Positions 17,742 to 26,426 of a stretch of DNA of 32,398 nucleotides are shown here, in pieces. Source of the DNA: Candidatus Cryptobacteroides onthequi (lineage in GTDB: Bacteria > Bacteroidota > Bacteroidia > Bacteroidales > UBA932). The stretch is from contig JAGHSA010000044.1 in the NCBI GenBank assembly GCA_018066125.1, positions 1-32,398 on the forward strand, read 5' to 3'. The notes below the pieces were generated by a model that saw only the letters and a list, made by a program, of their open reading frames with translations, did no database searches and had not been told where the DNA came from. How positions within the stretch are numbered: position 1 is the first letter of the stretch; the number at the start of each line of letters is the position of its first letter. Made by a program: the position numbers and the translations under genes.

Positions 17742-18509
17742 ATGAGTTGGGATCTATTCATCTACTTCGCGGTAGCGGCTGCGCTGCTCTGGGTGGCAGG
17801 CGCAGTGACCGCCTATTTCCGCAAGGACACCGCCCCTGCCTTTTTCCTGTCTCTCGCCGGCACTTCGGTGCTGCTCGTGTTCATCGTGCTGATGTGGGTG
17901 TCCATGAAGCGTCCCCCACTCCGCACCATGGGCGAGACCAGGCTGTGGTACTCATTTTTCCTGTCGGTTGCAGGTGCTGTCATCTACCGCAAATGGGGCT
18001 TCGACTGGATACTTTCCTACGGCACCATGATGGCGGTGATGTTCCTCTGCATCAACATCTTCAAGCCGGAGATACATACGGCCGAGCTCATGCCGGCGCT
18101 CCGGAGCGTGTGGTTTGTGCCTCATGTTACTGTGTATATGTTCTCATATGCCCTTCTTGGCGCCGCAATGATTCTATCTTTCGTATTTGCGGCAAGGCCG
18201 CATCATGACGCCGACCTGACCCGCTGCGACATCCTTGTCCGCATAGGATGGGCGTTCCTATCCATGGGCATGGCCATGGGCGCCTTGTGGGCCAAGGACG
18301 CCTGGGGTGACTGGTGGACATGGGATCCGAAAGAGACATGGGCGCTTGCCACATGGCTGGGATACCTTTTCTACCTCCATGCGCGCCCGCTTATCAGGGA
18401 CAGGCGTGTGGCCTTCGGCGTGCTTTTCTTCTGTTTCCTGCTTCTGTGCATGACCTGGTTCGGAGTCAATTACCTCCCGTCTGCCCAGATGAGCATCCAC
18501 ACCTATTGA
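17742..18509 (+). CDS. ccsA: CcsA-type cytochrome c heme lyase/exporter
   Basis: A 255-aa multi-spanning membrane protein with the tryptophan-rich heme-handling WWD motif WGDWWTWDPKETWAL, the hallmark of the CcsA/CcmC/CcmF family. Histidines near membrane edges (VPHVT, YLHARP) fit the heme-ligand pattern. The ATG at 17742, one base after the ResB-like stop, is preferred to the ATG at 17730 that would overlap it. Together with the ResB-like protein it forms a complete system II pair. In Bacteroides, as I recall, this pair follows nrfHA; here it follows the cytochrome-FGE, Gfo/Idh and TIM-barrel genes. Confidence 0.92.
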   Translation: MSWDLFIYFAVAAALLWVAGAVTAYFRKDTAPAFFLSLAGTSVLLVFIVLMWVSMKRPPLRTMGETRLWYSFFLSVAGAVIYRKWGFDWILSYGTMMAVMFLCINIFKPEIHTAELMPALRSVWFVPHVTVYMFSYALLGAAMILSFVFAARPHHDADLTRCDILVRIGWAFLSMGMAMGALWAKDAWGDWWTWDPKETWALATWLGYLFYLHARPLIRDRRVAFGVLFFCFLLLCMTWFGVNYLPSAQMSIHTY

Positions 18510-18519
18510 CCTGATTTCC

Positions 18520-19494
18520 ATGAAAGCTGCATGTGTCTCTCTCGCCCTGGCGATATCAGTGATGTCCGTGTCCTGCTCCGTGAATGCTGCCGCTCCGGAG
18601 GATGACGGCATGACATCTCCCACCTTCACCATCCATCTCTACCCTCAGGGGCAGGATGTGGACATGGGGATAGTCGAGGATGGCGTAACGGTCACTCTCG
18701 GCCCTGGAGACTCCAATCAGATAGACACCACGGAGTTCTTCTGGGATGCCGACGGCAGTCTCAACAACGTCTCGGACAGTGCCAGAGTGGAGATATATCT
18801 CCCGGAGCGGCGCAACGGCCAGATGATTGTCGTATGCCCGGGCGGCGGCTATGCCGAACTGACCTACCGCGGCGAAGGTCTCTATGCCGCAAGGGAACTC
18901 ACCAGGCGCGGGTATTCTGTCGCGGTGCTCTGCTACAGGATGCCTGCCGGTCACCATATCATCCCGCTGACCGACGTGCAGAATGCATTCAGATACTGCC
19001 GCCGCCATGCGGCAGAATGGGGGATTCACAAGATCGGAGTCCTGGGAGGCTCTGCCGGAGGGCACCTGGCCGCCTCTGCATCCACTCTGTATGTGGATGA
19101 CATTACACGTCCGGACTATACCGTCCTTTTCTATCCTGCAATCAGCTCCACTGACGGCATGAGTACGTCAACCGCCCGCAGACTGACTGCCGGAGACCCG
19201 GAGCTCTTGGAACATTATTCTCTCGAGAAGAGAGTCACATCCGACACTCCTCCCGCAATCCTTTTCCACAGCCTCAATGACAAGACGACGGACCCTGAGC
19301 ACAGCATGCGCTATTGCAGGGCACTGAGGGCTGCCGGAGTCCATGCGGAACTCTATTGCTTCCCTGTGGGCGGCCACGGCTGGGCCTTCACCACGATGGA
19401 AACTGCCGGGAAAGACAAACTCGGAGAATACCGTGCCGTATCCTCCGAGCTGCTGTATCGTTTCCTCGAGTCCCAGAAAGACTGGGAAGACTGA
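18520..19494 (+). CDS. Secreted alpha/beta-hydrolase, probable carbohydrate esterase
   Basis: A 324-aa probable lipoprotein (SVSC, Cys19). The alpha/beta-hydrolase core has the oxyanion segment CPGGGYAEL (106-114), nucleophile Ser178 in GGSAGGH, an acid candidate Asp254 or Asp258 in NDKTTDPEH, and His286 in GGHGWAF. The motif set resembles the esterase/lipase group that includes Bacteroidota acetyl-xylan and feruloyl esterases. It starts 10 nt after ccsA without a visible promoter, so it is probably the last gene of the cytochrome operon. That would put a deacylating enzyme beside the sugar redox enzymes. It converges with the NlpC/P60 gene, with 1 nt between stops. Confidence 0.85.
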   Translation: MKAACVSLALAISVMSVSCSVNAAAPEDDGMTSPTFTIHLYPQGQDVDMGIVEDGVTVTLGPGDSNQIDTTEFFWDADGSLNNVSDSARVEIYLPERRNGQMIVVCPGGGYAELTYRGEGLYAARELTRRGYSVAVLCYRMPAGHHIIPLTDVQNAFRYCRRHAAEWGIHKIGVLGGSAGGHLAASASTLYVDDITRPDYTVLFYPAISSTDGMSTSTARRLTAGDPELLEHYSLEKRVTSDTPPAILFHSLNDKTTDPEHSMRYCRALRAAGVHAELYCFPVGGHGWAFTTMETAGKDKLGEYRAVSSELLYRFLESQKDWED

Positions 19495-19495
19495 G

Positions 19496-20470
19496 CTATT
19501 TTCCCTGTGTGAAGAATGCCGGGCTGGCTTTCACAGATATGGCTCCGGTGCCGTCATCGACATGTCCGAGAATCCTGCGCGCATGGAGTATCTCGCGCTC
19601 ATAGTAGTTTTCCTTGGACGGGTCGATGGAGTTTATGCGTACCATGCCAGATGCGTGCATCATCATGGTGTCACCGAGATAGATGGCCACGTGGGTGATC
19701 TTTTCAGGATTGTCTCCGTCAGCCTTCTTTCCGAAGAAGAGAAGATCGCCCGGCTCGAGACAGAAAAGAGGCACTTCCGCTCCGCACTTGACCTGCTGAG
19801 AGCAGTTGCGTGGAAGGATGATGCCGTTCATGAAGTAGACACTCCACGAAAGGCCGCTGCAATCGACACCCTTGATGCTGTTTCCTCCCCAGAAATAAGG
19901 TACTCCGAGGAACTTGTCTGCAGTCTTGAGGATGCTCTTGCCGTTGATGTCTGTCCTGGCCGCCCATGTGCTGAAATCCGCGAATTCGAGAGCTTTGACG
20001 TATCCTGTCCTTCCGGATGGGGTCTGGACCTTGTAGAAGCCGACATCTCCGAGAATCTTCTTCCCTGACTCTGGCATCTTGCACACGAGGTCGCCCATCA
20101 CGAGGTCGCAGACATGCCCTGCAAAACTTGATGGACGGTCATAGAGATAGGTGTATTCGGCTGTGCAGATGTATTTCGGCGATTCGATATAAGCCTTCAG
20201 TTCATCTTCACTCATCTGGTAGATGCCCATCTGGTGCGCCCATGCAGTGTATTCCGGTGCGCTGGCCTTGATCTGGAGCCAGTAGCTTTCATCTCCCGTG
20301 ATCTCCACCACGGATCCCATGAGGGCCTGAGTTTCCAGCGGGGCATCGAAATCCGCCTCGCGTCTCATATAGTTTGCAGAGAAGTCGACGACTCCCCATT
20401 TCTGCTGTGCAGATGCGCTGAATGCCATGAAAGCCATGGCGGCTGCAAGTATGTATTTTTTCATTTTCAT
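19496..20470 (-). CDS. Secreted NlpC/P60 (C40) cell-wall peptidase with SH3-like region
   Basis: A 324-aa exported protein (signal peptide ending SASAQ near residue 22). The start at 20470 (MKMKKY) is chosen over 20557, since a good promoter lies 12 nt upstream of it; 20464 is also possible. Residues about 25-165 resemble bacterial SH3 domains. The C-terminal NlpC/P60 domain has Cys204 (GVDCSG), His260 (ITHVAIY) and a third polar residue His272 (MMHASG). Such enzymes, like YkfC, cut gamma-D-Glu to diamino-acid bonds in muropeptides and act in peptidoglycan turnover or recycling. Confidence 0.9.
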   Translation of the reverse strand: MKMKKYILAAAMAFMAFSASAQQKWGVVDFSANYMRREADFDAPLETQALMGSVVEITGDESYWLQIKASAPEYTAWAHQMGIYQMSEDELKAYIESPKYICTAEYTYLYDRPSSFAGHVCDLVMGDLVCKMPESGKKILGDVGFYKVQTPSGRTGYVKALEFADFSTWAARTDINGKSILKTADKFLGVPYFWGGNSIKGVDCSGLSWSVYFMNGIILPRNCSQQVKCGAEVPLFCLEPGDLLFFGKKADGDNPEKITHVAIYLGDTMMMHASGMVRINSIDPSKENYYEREILHARRILGHVDDGTGAISVKASPAFFTQGK

Positions 20471-20482
20471 ATCGGTTTTCGG

Positions 20483-20490
20483 CAAAGATA
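20483..20490 (-). promoter_or_regulatory. -7 element for the NlpC/P60 gene
   Basis: The minus strand reads TATCTTTG, 12 nt before the chosen start at 20470. It shares a 49-nt spacer with the divergent radical SAM gene, whose possible -7 element TTCCTTTG is at 20505-20512. Polymerase binding at the two sites would overlap. Confidence 0.6.
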
Positions 20491-20519
20491 TAAGAAATAA
20501 TTCATTCCTTTGCATCAAT

Positions 20520-21470
20520 ATGGCTCTGATGAACTTTCCCGAAGGGAAAAGATACAATACTTTCGTAGGCTACTACCGCCAGAAATACGGGGAGCGGCTC
20601 CAGAAACTGGTACTGGACGCCGGATTCACCTGTCCCAACAGGGACGGTACCGTCGGCGTGGGAGGATGCACATACTGTGACAACGCGGCATTCCATCCCG
20701 GATACAGCACCCCTGGCAAGAGCCTTGCCGTCCAGATAGATGAGGGCATAGGCTTCCACAAAGTGCGCTATCGCAATACGGGACACTATCTGGCTTACTT
20801 CCAGTCATACTCAAATACGTACGCGCCTCTTGCGAGGCTCAGGCAGCTGTACGAGGAAGCTCTTGCCCACCCGGACATTGCCGGCATCGTCATAGGTACC
20901 CGCCCTGACTGCGTGGATGAGGAGAAACTTGACTATATCGCTTCGCTGAGAAGCCGCTGCAAGGTGGTGACCGTCGAGTATGGCATAGAGTCCTGCTTTG
21001 ATGAGACCCTCAGGCATATCAACAGGGGGCATGACTTTGCCTGTGCCGCCAGGGCGGTGGAGATGACCGCCGGGCGCGGCATAGATGTGGGTGCGCATTT
21101 CATACTCGGCCTTCCCGGGGAAACCCGGCAGATGCTGATCGATCAGTGTGACCTGATAAACTCGCTTCCGCTGACTTCCGTGAAATTCCACCAGCTTCAG
21201 TTCGTCCGGGGCACGATTATGGAAAGAGAGTACGAGCAGCATCCCGAGTCGTTTCTCACACTCTCGCTGGATGAGTATCTGGACATGATCGTGGATATCC
21301 TCGAACGCCTGCGTCCTGACCTTTACATCGAGCGTGTGGCCGGCGAGGTGCCTCCGCGTTTTGTCAAGGAGACCCGCTGGGGGCTCATACGCAACTTTCA
21401 GATACTCCATCTGCTCGACGAGAGGCTCGAGGCGAGGGACAGCTGGCAGGGCAAGGCATATTCCAAATAA
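20520..21470 (+). CDS. Radical SAM protein, YhcC/TIGR01212-like
   Basis: A 316-aa cytosolic radical SAM protein. The iron-sulfur cluster cysteines are Cys38, Cys50 and Cys53, with an 11-residue gap after the first, the arrangement of the Elp3/YhcC-like branch rather than CxxxCxxC. The opening DAGFTCPNRDG and GGCTYCDN stretches, the later VTVEYGIES, and AHFILGLPGE match the family. The ATG at 20520 is used because the upstream in-frame codons lie inside the divergent promoter region; the ATG at 20529 is an alternative. The precise function is not settled; an RNA-related role is often suggested. Confidence 0.85.
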   Translation: MALMNFPEGKRYNTFVGYYRQKYGERLQKLVLDAGFTCPNRDGTVGVGGCTYCDNAAFHPGYSTPGKSLAVQIDEGIGFHKVRYRNTGHYLAYFQSYSNTYAPLARLRQLYEEALAHPDIAGIVIGTRPDCVDEEKLDYIASLRSRCKVVTVEYGIESCFDETLRHINRGHDFACAARAVEMTAGRGIDVGAHFILGLPGETRQMLIDQCDLINSLPLTSVKFHQLQFVRGTIMEREYEQHPESFLTLSLDEYLDMIVDILERLRPDLYIERVAGEVPPRFVKETRWGLIRNFQILHLLDERLEARDSWQGKAYSK

Positions 21471-21475
21471 ATATG

Positions 21476-21483
21476 TATCTTTG
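21476..21483 (+). promoter_or_regulatory. -7 element for the PPIase/SurA/OstA operon
   Basis: TATCTTTG is a perfect -7 element, 22 nt before the ATG at 21506. No TTTG stands at the -33 position. It follows the radical SAM stop by only a few bases, so the operon probably has its own promoter. Confidence 0.6.
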
Positions 21484-21505
21484 CAATTTGTAGTATTGTC
21501 TGCAT

Positions 21506-22366
21506 ATGAGACTGTTCAGAAACATAATCATAGTGGTGGCGACCGTCATGGCCGTCTCCTCCTGCGATTTTATCTACAGCCTCATCCATGATGACGAAGT
21601 CGTGGCGAAGCTCGGCAGGCAGATGCTCTACAGATCGGAGCTTGATGCCTATGTTCCAAAGGGTGTCTCGCCTGAGGACAGCACTGCGATAGCCCGTCAG
21701 TATATCAGCCTCTGGGCTAAGGAGCTTCTTTTCCTTGATGTGGCACAGACCCGTCTTTCCAAGCAGGAGGCGGATGTGTCCGGTGAACTTGAGGACTACA
21801 GGCGTTCCCTCTTGAAATACAGGTACGAGCAGAGAGTTGTCAGTGAGCGTCTGGATACAGTGGTGACAGATGATGAACTTGCTTCGTACTATGAGTCGCA
21901 CGCGGATATGTTCAGGCTGGAAGTCCCGATAGTCAAGGCCCGTTTCCTTGACATCATGCCGGACTCGCCGAATTTCCAGACCCTTCGCAAGAAGCTGGCG
22001 TCTTCCGCCCCAGAAGACCTGGCCGTCGTCGACAGCCTGTCGTTCATCTCTGCGATCAGGTATGAGGACAAGTCAGGCGAATGGGTGAGCATGACAGATT
22101 ATTCCCGCAATTTCGGGACGGACTACGGCTCGGTGCTCGCCAAGCTCCGTCCGGACGGATACATCGAAATACCGGATGAGAACAGTGACCTCAAGATAGG
22201 TTACGTATGTTCCATCCTCAGGGCAGGAAAGACAGCGCCTCTGGAGTACTGCCAGAAGCGCGTCAGAGATATCATCATCAGCAATCGCAAGCATGAGCTT
22301 CTGAATACTTTGGAACAGGAATTGCTTGACGAGGCCCTGGCGAATGAAGAATTGATAATATATTGA
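21506..22366 (+). CDS. SurA/PpiC-like periplasmic chaperone lipoprotein
   Basis: A 286-aa lipoprotein (VSSC, Cys20). The first part resembles the helical chaperone module of SurA/PpiD proteins, with the pattern VVAKLGRQMLYRSEL and a later DDELASYYESH. The parvulin core motif is not recognisable, so it is probably a chaperone without isomerase activity. Position helps: it directly precedes a SurA-like protein, and the next ATG lies 2 nt after its stop. The set points to folding of outer-membrane proteins or delivery of envelope components. Confidence 0.7.
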   Translation: MRLFRNIIIVVATVMAVSSCDFIYSLIHDDEVVAKLGRQMLYRSELDAYVPKGVSPEDSTAIARQYISLWAKELLFLDVAQTRLSKQEADVSGELEDYRRSLLKYRYEQRVVSERLDTVVTDDELASYYESHADMFRLEVPIVKARFLDIMPDSPNFQTLRKKLASSAPEDLAVVDSLSFISAIRYEDKSGEWVSMTDYSRNFGTDYGSVLAKLRPDGYIEIPDENSDLKIGYVCSILRAGKTAPLEYCQKRVRDIIISNRKHELLNTLEQELLDEALANEELIIY

Positions 22367-22368
22367 TT

Positions 22369-23748
22369 ATGAAATACAGTGTAAGAGCAATTGCATTGGC
22401 AGTGTTCGTCTTCATCTCGATGACGGCCTCTGCACAGAAGTACAAGGGAGTCATTGACAAGACAGTGGCTGTTGTCGGCAATGAGATGATCAGCATCTCA
22501 TCGCTTGAGGAGGAGGTCCAGATGGCACGCAGCCAGGGACAGTCTTCCGACGCGACCGCGAGGTGTGAGATTCTTGAGGATCTTCTTGTGAGCAAGCTCT
22601 TCCTCATGCAGGCCCGTCTCGACTCGCTGACCGTCAACCAGGACATGGTGGAGGGTCAGCTCACACAGAGACTGGATCAGGTGCGTACCGCACTTGGCGG
22701 TGACCAGGAAGTCGAGGAGTACTTCCGCAAGCCTATGTACAAGCTCCGTCAGGAGTGGCGCAAGCAGATGGAAGATATGAGCCTCACCCAGCAGGAACAG
22801 CAGGATATCGCTTCAAAGGTGCCAGAGATGACTCCATACGATGTGAAGCAGTATCTCGATTCTGTCAATGTCGATGACCTTCCTGTCATCCCTGTGAAAT
22901 ACCAGCTCAGCCAGGTATGCCTCTATCCGGACCGTGAGGCTGCGAAGATTGCAGTCAAGGAGAAACTTATCTCTCTCCGTGAGAGAATCCTCAATGGAGA
23001 GAAGTTCTCCACACTTGCACGCATCTACTCGGAAGATCCGGGCAGCGCCCGCAAAGGCGGCGAGCTCGGTATGGCATCCAAGTCCATCTTCTGGCCGGCT
23101 TTCTCTGATGCTGCGATGTCGCTCAAGCCGGGTACCATCTCGCAGATAGTCGAGACTCCTGACGGATTCCATATCATCGAGGTCCTCGAGAAGAAGGGTG
23201 ACATGTTCAATGCCAGACACATTCTCATCAAGCCTCAATACACCATCGAGGATCAGGAGAAGGCATTCGCGCGTCTTGACAGTATCCGCACGGAGATCAA
23301 CAATCAGGCTCTCACCTTTGACCTTGCAGCCCGTTTCTATTCAGAGGACCCTGCGACCAAGACCAATGGAGGCCAGATGGCTGACCCGAACACAGGATCG
23401 GCTTATTTCGAGATCTACCAGCTCAAGCCTCAGGACTATGCTGCTGTCCAGAATCTCAAGGAAGGCGAGATATCAGAGCCTGTGGCTTCTCTCGACAACG
23501 AGGGACGCAGCGGAAATCTCATGTACAAGATCATCAGAGTCGACAAGATCCTCCCTGCCCACGTGGCTACATTTGAGAATGACTTCACCCAGCTTGCAGA
23601 GCAGGTGAGGGGAGGACAGCAGGTGCAGGCTGTCGACAGTTTCATTGCAGGAAAGATCAGCGCATCTAAGATTTATATCGATCCTATGTTCAAGGACTGC
23701 GAGTTCAGACACGATGGTCTGAACGATAAGGTCAGGAAGGCAGAGTGA
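22369..23748 (+). CDS. surA: SurA-like peptidyl-prolyl cis-trans isomerase with two parvulin domains
   Basis: A 459-aa periplasmic chaperone with a signal peptide (cleavage near SASAQ, residue 23). The ATG at 22369 is chosen; a TTG two codons upstream overlaps the previous stop and would not change the protein much. An N-terminal SurA-type helical region (about 30-165) is followed by two PPIC domains, about 177-275 and 281-391. Each has the pattern FSxxARxYSEDPxxxxxGGxxG or a close variant. The domain order matches SurA, which escorts beta-barrel proteins to the BAM complex. Its stop overlaps the GTG start of the OstA-like gene by 4 nt. Confidence 0.92.
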   Translation: MKYSVRAIALAVFVFISMTASAQKYKGVIDKTVAVVGNEMISISSLEEEVQMARSQGQSSDATARCEILEDLLVSKLFLMQARLDSLTVNQDMVEGQLTQRLDQVRTALGGDQEVEEYFRKPMYKLRQEWRKQMEDMSLTQQEQQDIASKVPEMTPYDVKQYLDSVNVDDLPVIPVKYQLSQVCLYPDREAAKIAVKEKLISLRERILNGEKFSTLARIYSEDPGSARKGGELGMASKSIFWPAFSDAAMSLKPGTISQIVETPDGFHIIEVLEKKGDMFNARHILIKPQYTIEDQEKAFARLDSIRTEINNQALTFDLAARFYSEDPATKTNGGQMADPNTGSAYFEIYQLKPQDYAAVQNLKEGEISEPVASLDNEGRSGNLMYKIIRVDKILPAHVATFENDFTQLAEQVRGGQQVQAVDSFIAGKISASKIYIDPMFKDCEFRHDGLNDKVRKAE

Positions 23749-26426
23749 GAAGGCTCGTAACAGTAATTCTTTCCCTTCTGGGAACGTTGACCTGTCTGTC
23801 GGCTCAGGATAAATCTGAACCGGCAGACAGTCTTGTCAGGCTCATGAGCGCCCAGTCGGCGCAGATGATCAAGACTGACAACGGACAGGATGTGAGAAAG
23901 GTCATAGGACCGGCGAGATTCCTCCACAACAACACCTACCTTATCTGCGATACCGCCCTGTGGAATGTCGAGTCCCGTGTCATCAACGCCTTCGGTCATG
24001 TCAAGATCCTGCAGGATGAGACCGTCCTGACAAGTGATAAGCTTGACTACTATATCGATGACGATCTCGCCCAGTTCAGGGGCTCTGTCGTGCAGCTTCA
24101 GGACAAGGACAGGAATACGCTTCGCACGCGCTATCTGGACTACAATACCAAGGACAGCGTCGCCATATTCTTCCGCGGTGCCGCCATGCAGGACAGGGAC
24201 GGCCAGGTCATAGAGAGCGAACAGGGTTCATACGACTCGAAGACCAAGCTTTTCACGTTTGAGCGCAGGGTCAACATGTATGCCGACTCTGTCTTCATCA
24301 ACACTTCCAGCCTCCTCTTTCATGGCGATACGCAGATTGCTGTTTTCGACAAGGGTGTGGATGCCTGGAAAGACAAGGACATGCTCTCTGCAGAGGAAGG
24401 ATACTACGACAGGGCGGAAGAGATATTCCGTTTCTATGGCAAGGTCCATGGCATGACCGAAGTCCAGGAGGGATGGGCGGACACATTGTTTTTCCACAAG
24501 CTTTCAAAGGATCTCGAGCTCTACGGCAATGTGCAGCTGCGGGATACCACGCGTGGCGTGTCGGCGATGGCGGAGACGGTCTTCTATGTGGACAGCACAT
24601 CCACTCTGACCATGCAGACCAATGCCACCCTTGTTGCCGAGGTGGAGGATTCGACCGCGGCCGAGGGCCCGGCAAGAGATACCATCTATGTCGGTGCGGA
24701 CAGGCTTGTCTACTGGACCTCCCGGAAATGTGACATAGATGCCGGGGAATTCTCGGCGTCGGAAAAGAGACTCGCAGACATAGCTCTCGATCCTGTGGCG
24801 GAGTATCGCAAGCGTGCGGCTGAAGAAGCCGCTGCCGCTGCCGCCGAGGCTCAGCGCAAGCGTGACGAAGAAAGGGGTAAGAAGCCGTCTGCCGGTGCTC
24901 AATCCTCAGAAGAGGAACTGCCCGGGACAGAAGAGACAGGGGCTGCCGCTCAGGAACCGGAAACCGCTGAGACATCAGAGCCTGAGGTGACGGAGGCCGG
25001 TGCAGAGCCTGAGGTTGAGGCGGAAACAGAGGTTGAGGCGGAAACGGCAGAGCCTGAGGCCCCGGATCCTGAAAATCCTGATGCAGAAAATACAGAAGCA
25101 TCTGATGATGGAAATGAAGCTCCGGTGGAAGAGGAAACTGTCCCTGGGGATACTACAAAGGTCGGTTTCATAAGGGTGACCGGCAATGTCAGGGTGTTCA
25201 AGTCTGACATGCAGGCGCGCTGCGACTCTCTCGAGTACACGGAGCTGGATTCTCTGGCGCGTCTTTATCTGGATCCTATAGTCTGGAATGAGGCCAACAG
25301 ACAATACAGTGCAGACAGCATAGCCGTTCTTTCGGAGAACAGCCATATGCGTAAGGCGGATCTGATGTCGAATGCCTTCATCACCATCCAGGAGGATACT
25401 GTATGCTTTGACCAGATCAGAGGAACCGAGATGCTTGCGTTCTTCGACTCGACCACTGTGTTGGAGCGTTTCGATGCTCTTGGAGGTGCCACCGCAGTCT
25501 TCTTCCTCGAGGAGAACGAGTCGCTTGCCACAGTCAACAAGGTCGAATCGAAGATGCTGACAGCAAACTTTGTCAACGGCGAGATCGATAAGATATATTA
25601 CTATGACAGCCCTCACAACGATGCATATCCGACTGTGCAGCTGCCATCCGACGACCGTCGTATGAAGGGTTTCCGCTGGAATCCTGAACTCCGTCCTGCA
25701 GGCAGAGAGGATGTCACTCCATATCAGGTTAGACCTCTGGAGAGATCGTCGTATTCTGACAGGCAGAGACCTGTGTTCCATGAAACCGACTTCTACTTCC
25801 CTGGATACATGGGCAAGGTCTATGCTGCAATAGCTCAGAGAGACTCTGCGCGTATTGCCGAAAGGGAACGTCGCGAAGCCGACCGCGAGCTGGAAGAGCA
25901 GCTGGCCGCTCTCGATCAGGAAAATGGTTTTGAGACCGAGATTTCCGAGCCGGAGGTATCCGAGCCTCAGGCTGAGCAATCCGAGTCGGCAGAGGTATCC
26001 GAGCCGGCAGAGGTTTCCGAGCCGCAGTCGGAGAATCCAGACGAGATAGAGATCGATCTGAAAGACCTTTCTGCACTTGCCAAGGCCAGGAAGGAAGCCG
26101 AGAAGAAGGCCGCTGCAGAAGAGAAGCAGGCCAAGAAGGATGCCCGCTGGGCCGAACTTGATGCCCGTGATGCCGCGAAAGACGCCAAGAAGGCAGAGAA
26201 ACTCAATCAGAAGCGCGAAAAGCAGGCGGCCAGGATAGCAAAGCTCGAAGCAAAGGAAACGGCCAGAGAGCAGAAGCTCTTTGACCGTTACGAGAAGCAA
26301 TATAAGAAGCAGAAGCGCGCCCAGGTGTTCAAGGCCATCAGAAAGTCCGAGAAAGCTGCAGCAAAGGCTTCTGCCAAGGCCTCAGACAAGACTGAGGCCG
26401 CTATTTCTGAGCAAACAGAGAAATGA
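23745..26426 (+). CDS. OstA-like (LptA-fold) envelope protein with acidic and Lys/Ala-rich tails
   Basis: An 893-aa exported protein starting at GTG 23745 (GTGA overlap with surA). After a signal peptide, residues about 30-340 show repeating beta-strand units (SDKLDYYIDDD, YGNVQLRD and similar) typical of OstA/LptA jelly-roll domains that bind or conduct lipopolysaccharide. Residues about 354-470 are a low-complexity insert, rich in Ala, Glu and Pro. The OstA-like pattern resumes at IRVTGNVRVFKSDMQARCDSLEY (471-499, read in part). The tail from about 700 has SEPxxVSEP repeats and then a long Lys/Ala/Glu helix, probably a coiled coil. The gene is far longer than LptA. Its 3' end overlaps convergent pepT by 26 nt. 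Confidence 0.85.
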   Translation: MRRLVTVILSLLGTLTCLSAQDKSEPADSLVRLMSAQSAQMIKTDNGQDVRKVIGPARFLHNNTYLICDTALWNVESRVINAFGHVKILQDETVLTSDKLDYYIDDDLAQFRGSVVQLQDKDRNTLRTRYLDYNTKDSVAIFFRGAAMQDRDGQVIESEQGSYDSKTKLFTFERRVNMYADSVFINTSSLLFHGDTQIAVFDKGVDAWKDKDMLSAEEGYYDRAEEIFRFYGKVHGMTEVQEGWADTLFFHKLSKDLELYGNVQLRDTTRGVSAMAETVFYVDSTSTLTMQTNATLVAEVEDSTAAEGPARDTIYVGADRLVYWTSRKCDIDAGEFSASEKRLADIALDPVAEYRKRAAEEAAAAAAEAQRKRDEERGKKPSAGAQSSEEELPGTEETGAAAQEPETAETSEPEVTEAGAEPEVEAETEVEAETAEPEAPDPENPDAENTEASDDGNEAPVEEETVPGDTTKVGFIRVTGNVRVFKSDMQARCDSLEYTELDSLARLYLDPIVWNEANRQYSADSIAVLSENSHMRKADLMSNAFITIQEDTVCFDQIRGTEMLAFFDSTTVLERFDALGGATAVFFLEENESLATVNKVESKMLTANFVNGEIDKIYYYDSPHNDAYPTVQLPSDDRRMKGFRWNPELRPAGREDVTPYQVRPLERSSYSDRQRPVFHETDFYFPGYMGKVYAAIAQRDSARIAERERREADRELEEQLAALDQENGFETEISEPEVSEPQAEQSESAEVSEPAEVSEPQSENPDEIEIDLKDLSALAKARKEAEKKAAAEEKQAKKDARWAELDARDAAKDAKKAEKLNQKREKQAARIAKLEAKETAREQKLFDRYEKQYKKQKRAQVFKAIRKSEKAAAKASAKASDKTEAAISEQTEK

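Noticed and set aside
12912-18509. A standard nitrite-reductase (nrf) operon
   Set aside because: No NrfA-like multiheme protein is present; the only CxxCH motifs are the four in the first gene.
24990-25060. Short DNA repeats considered as a CRISPR array
   Set aside because: The repeats are in-frame codons for an acidic protein segment, without unique spacers or cas genes.
24975-26300. A 441-codon minus-strand open frame opposite the OstA-like gene
   Set aside because: Leucine-, cysteine- and arginine-rich translation without motifs, explained by the Glu/Ala/Lys-rich coding strand.
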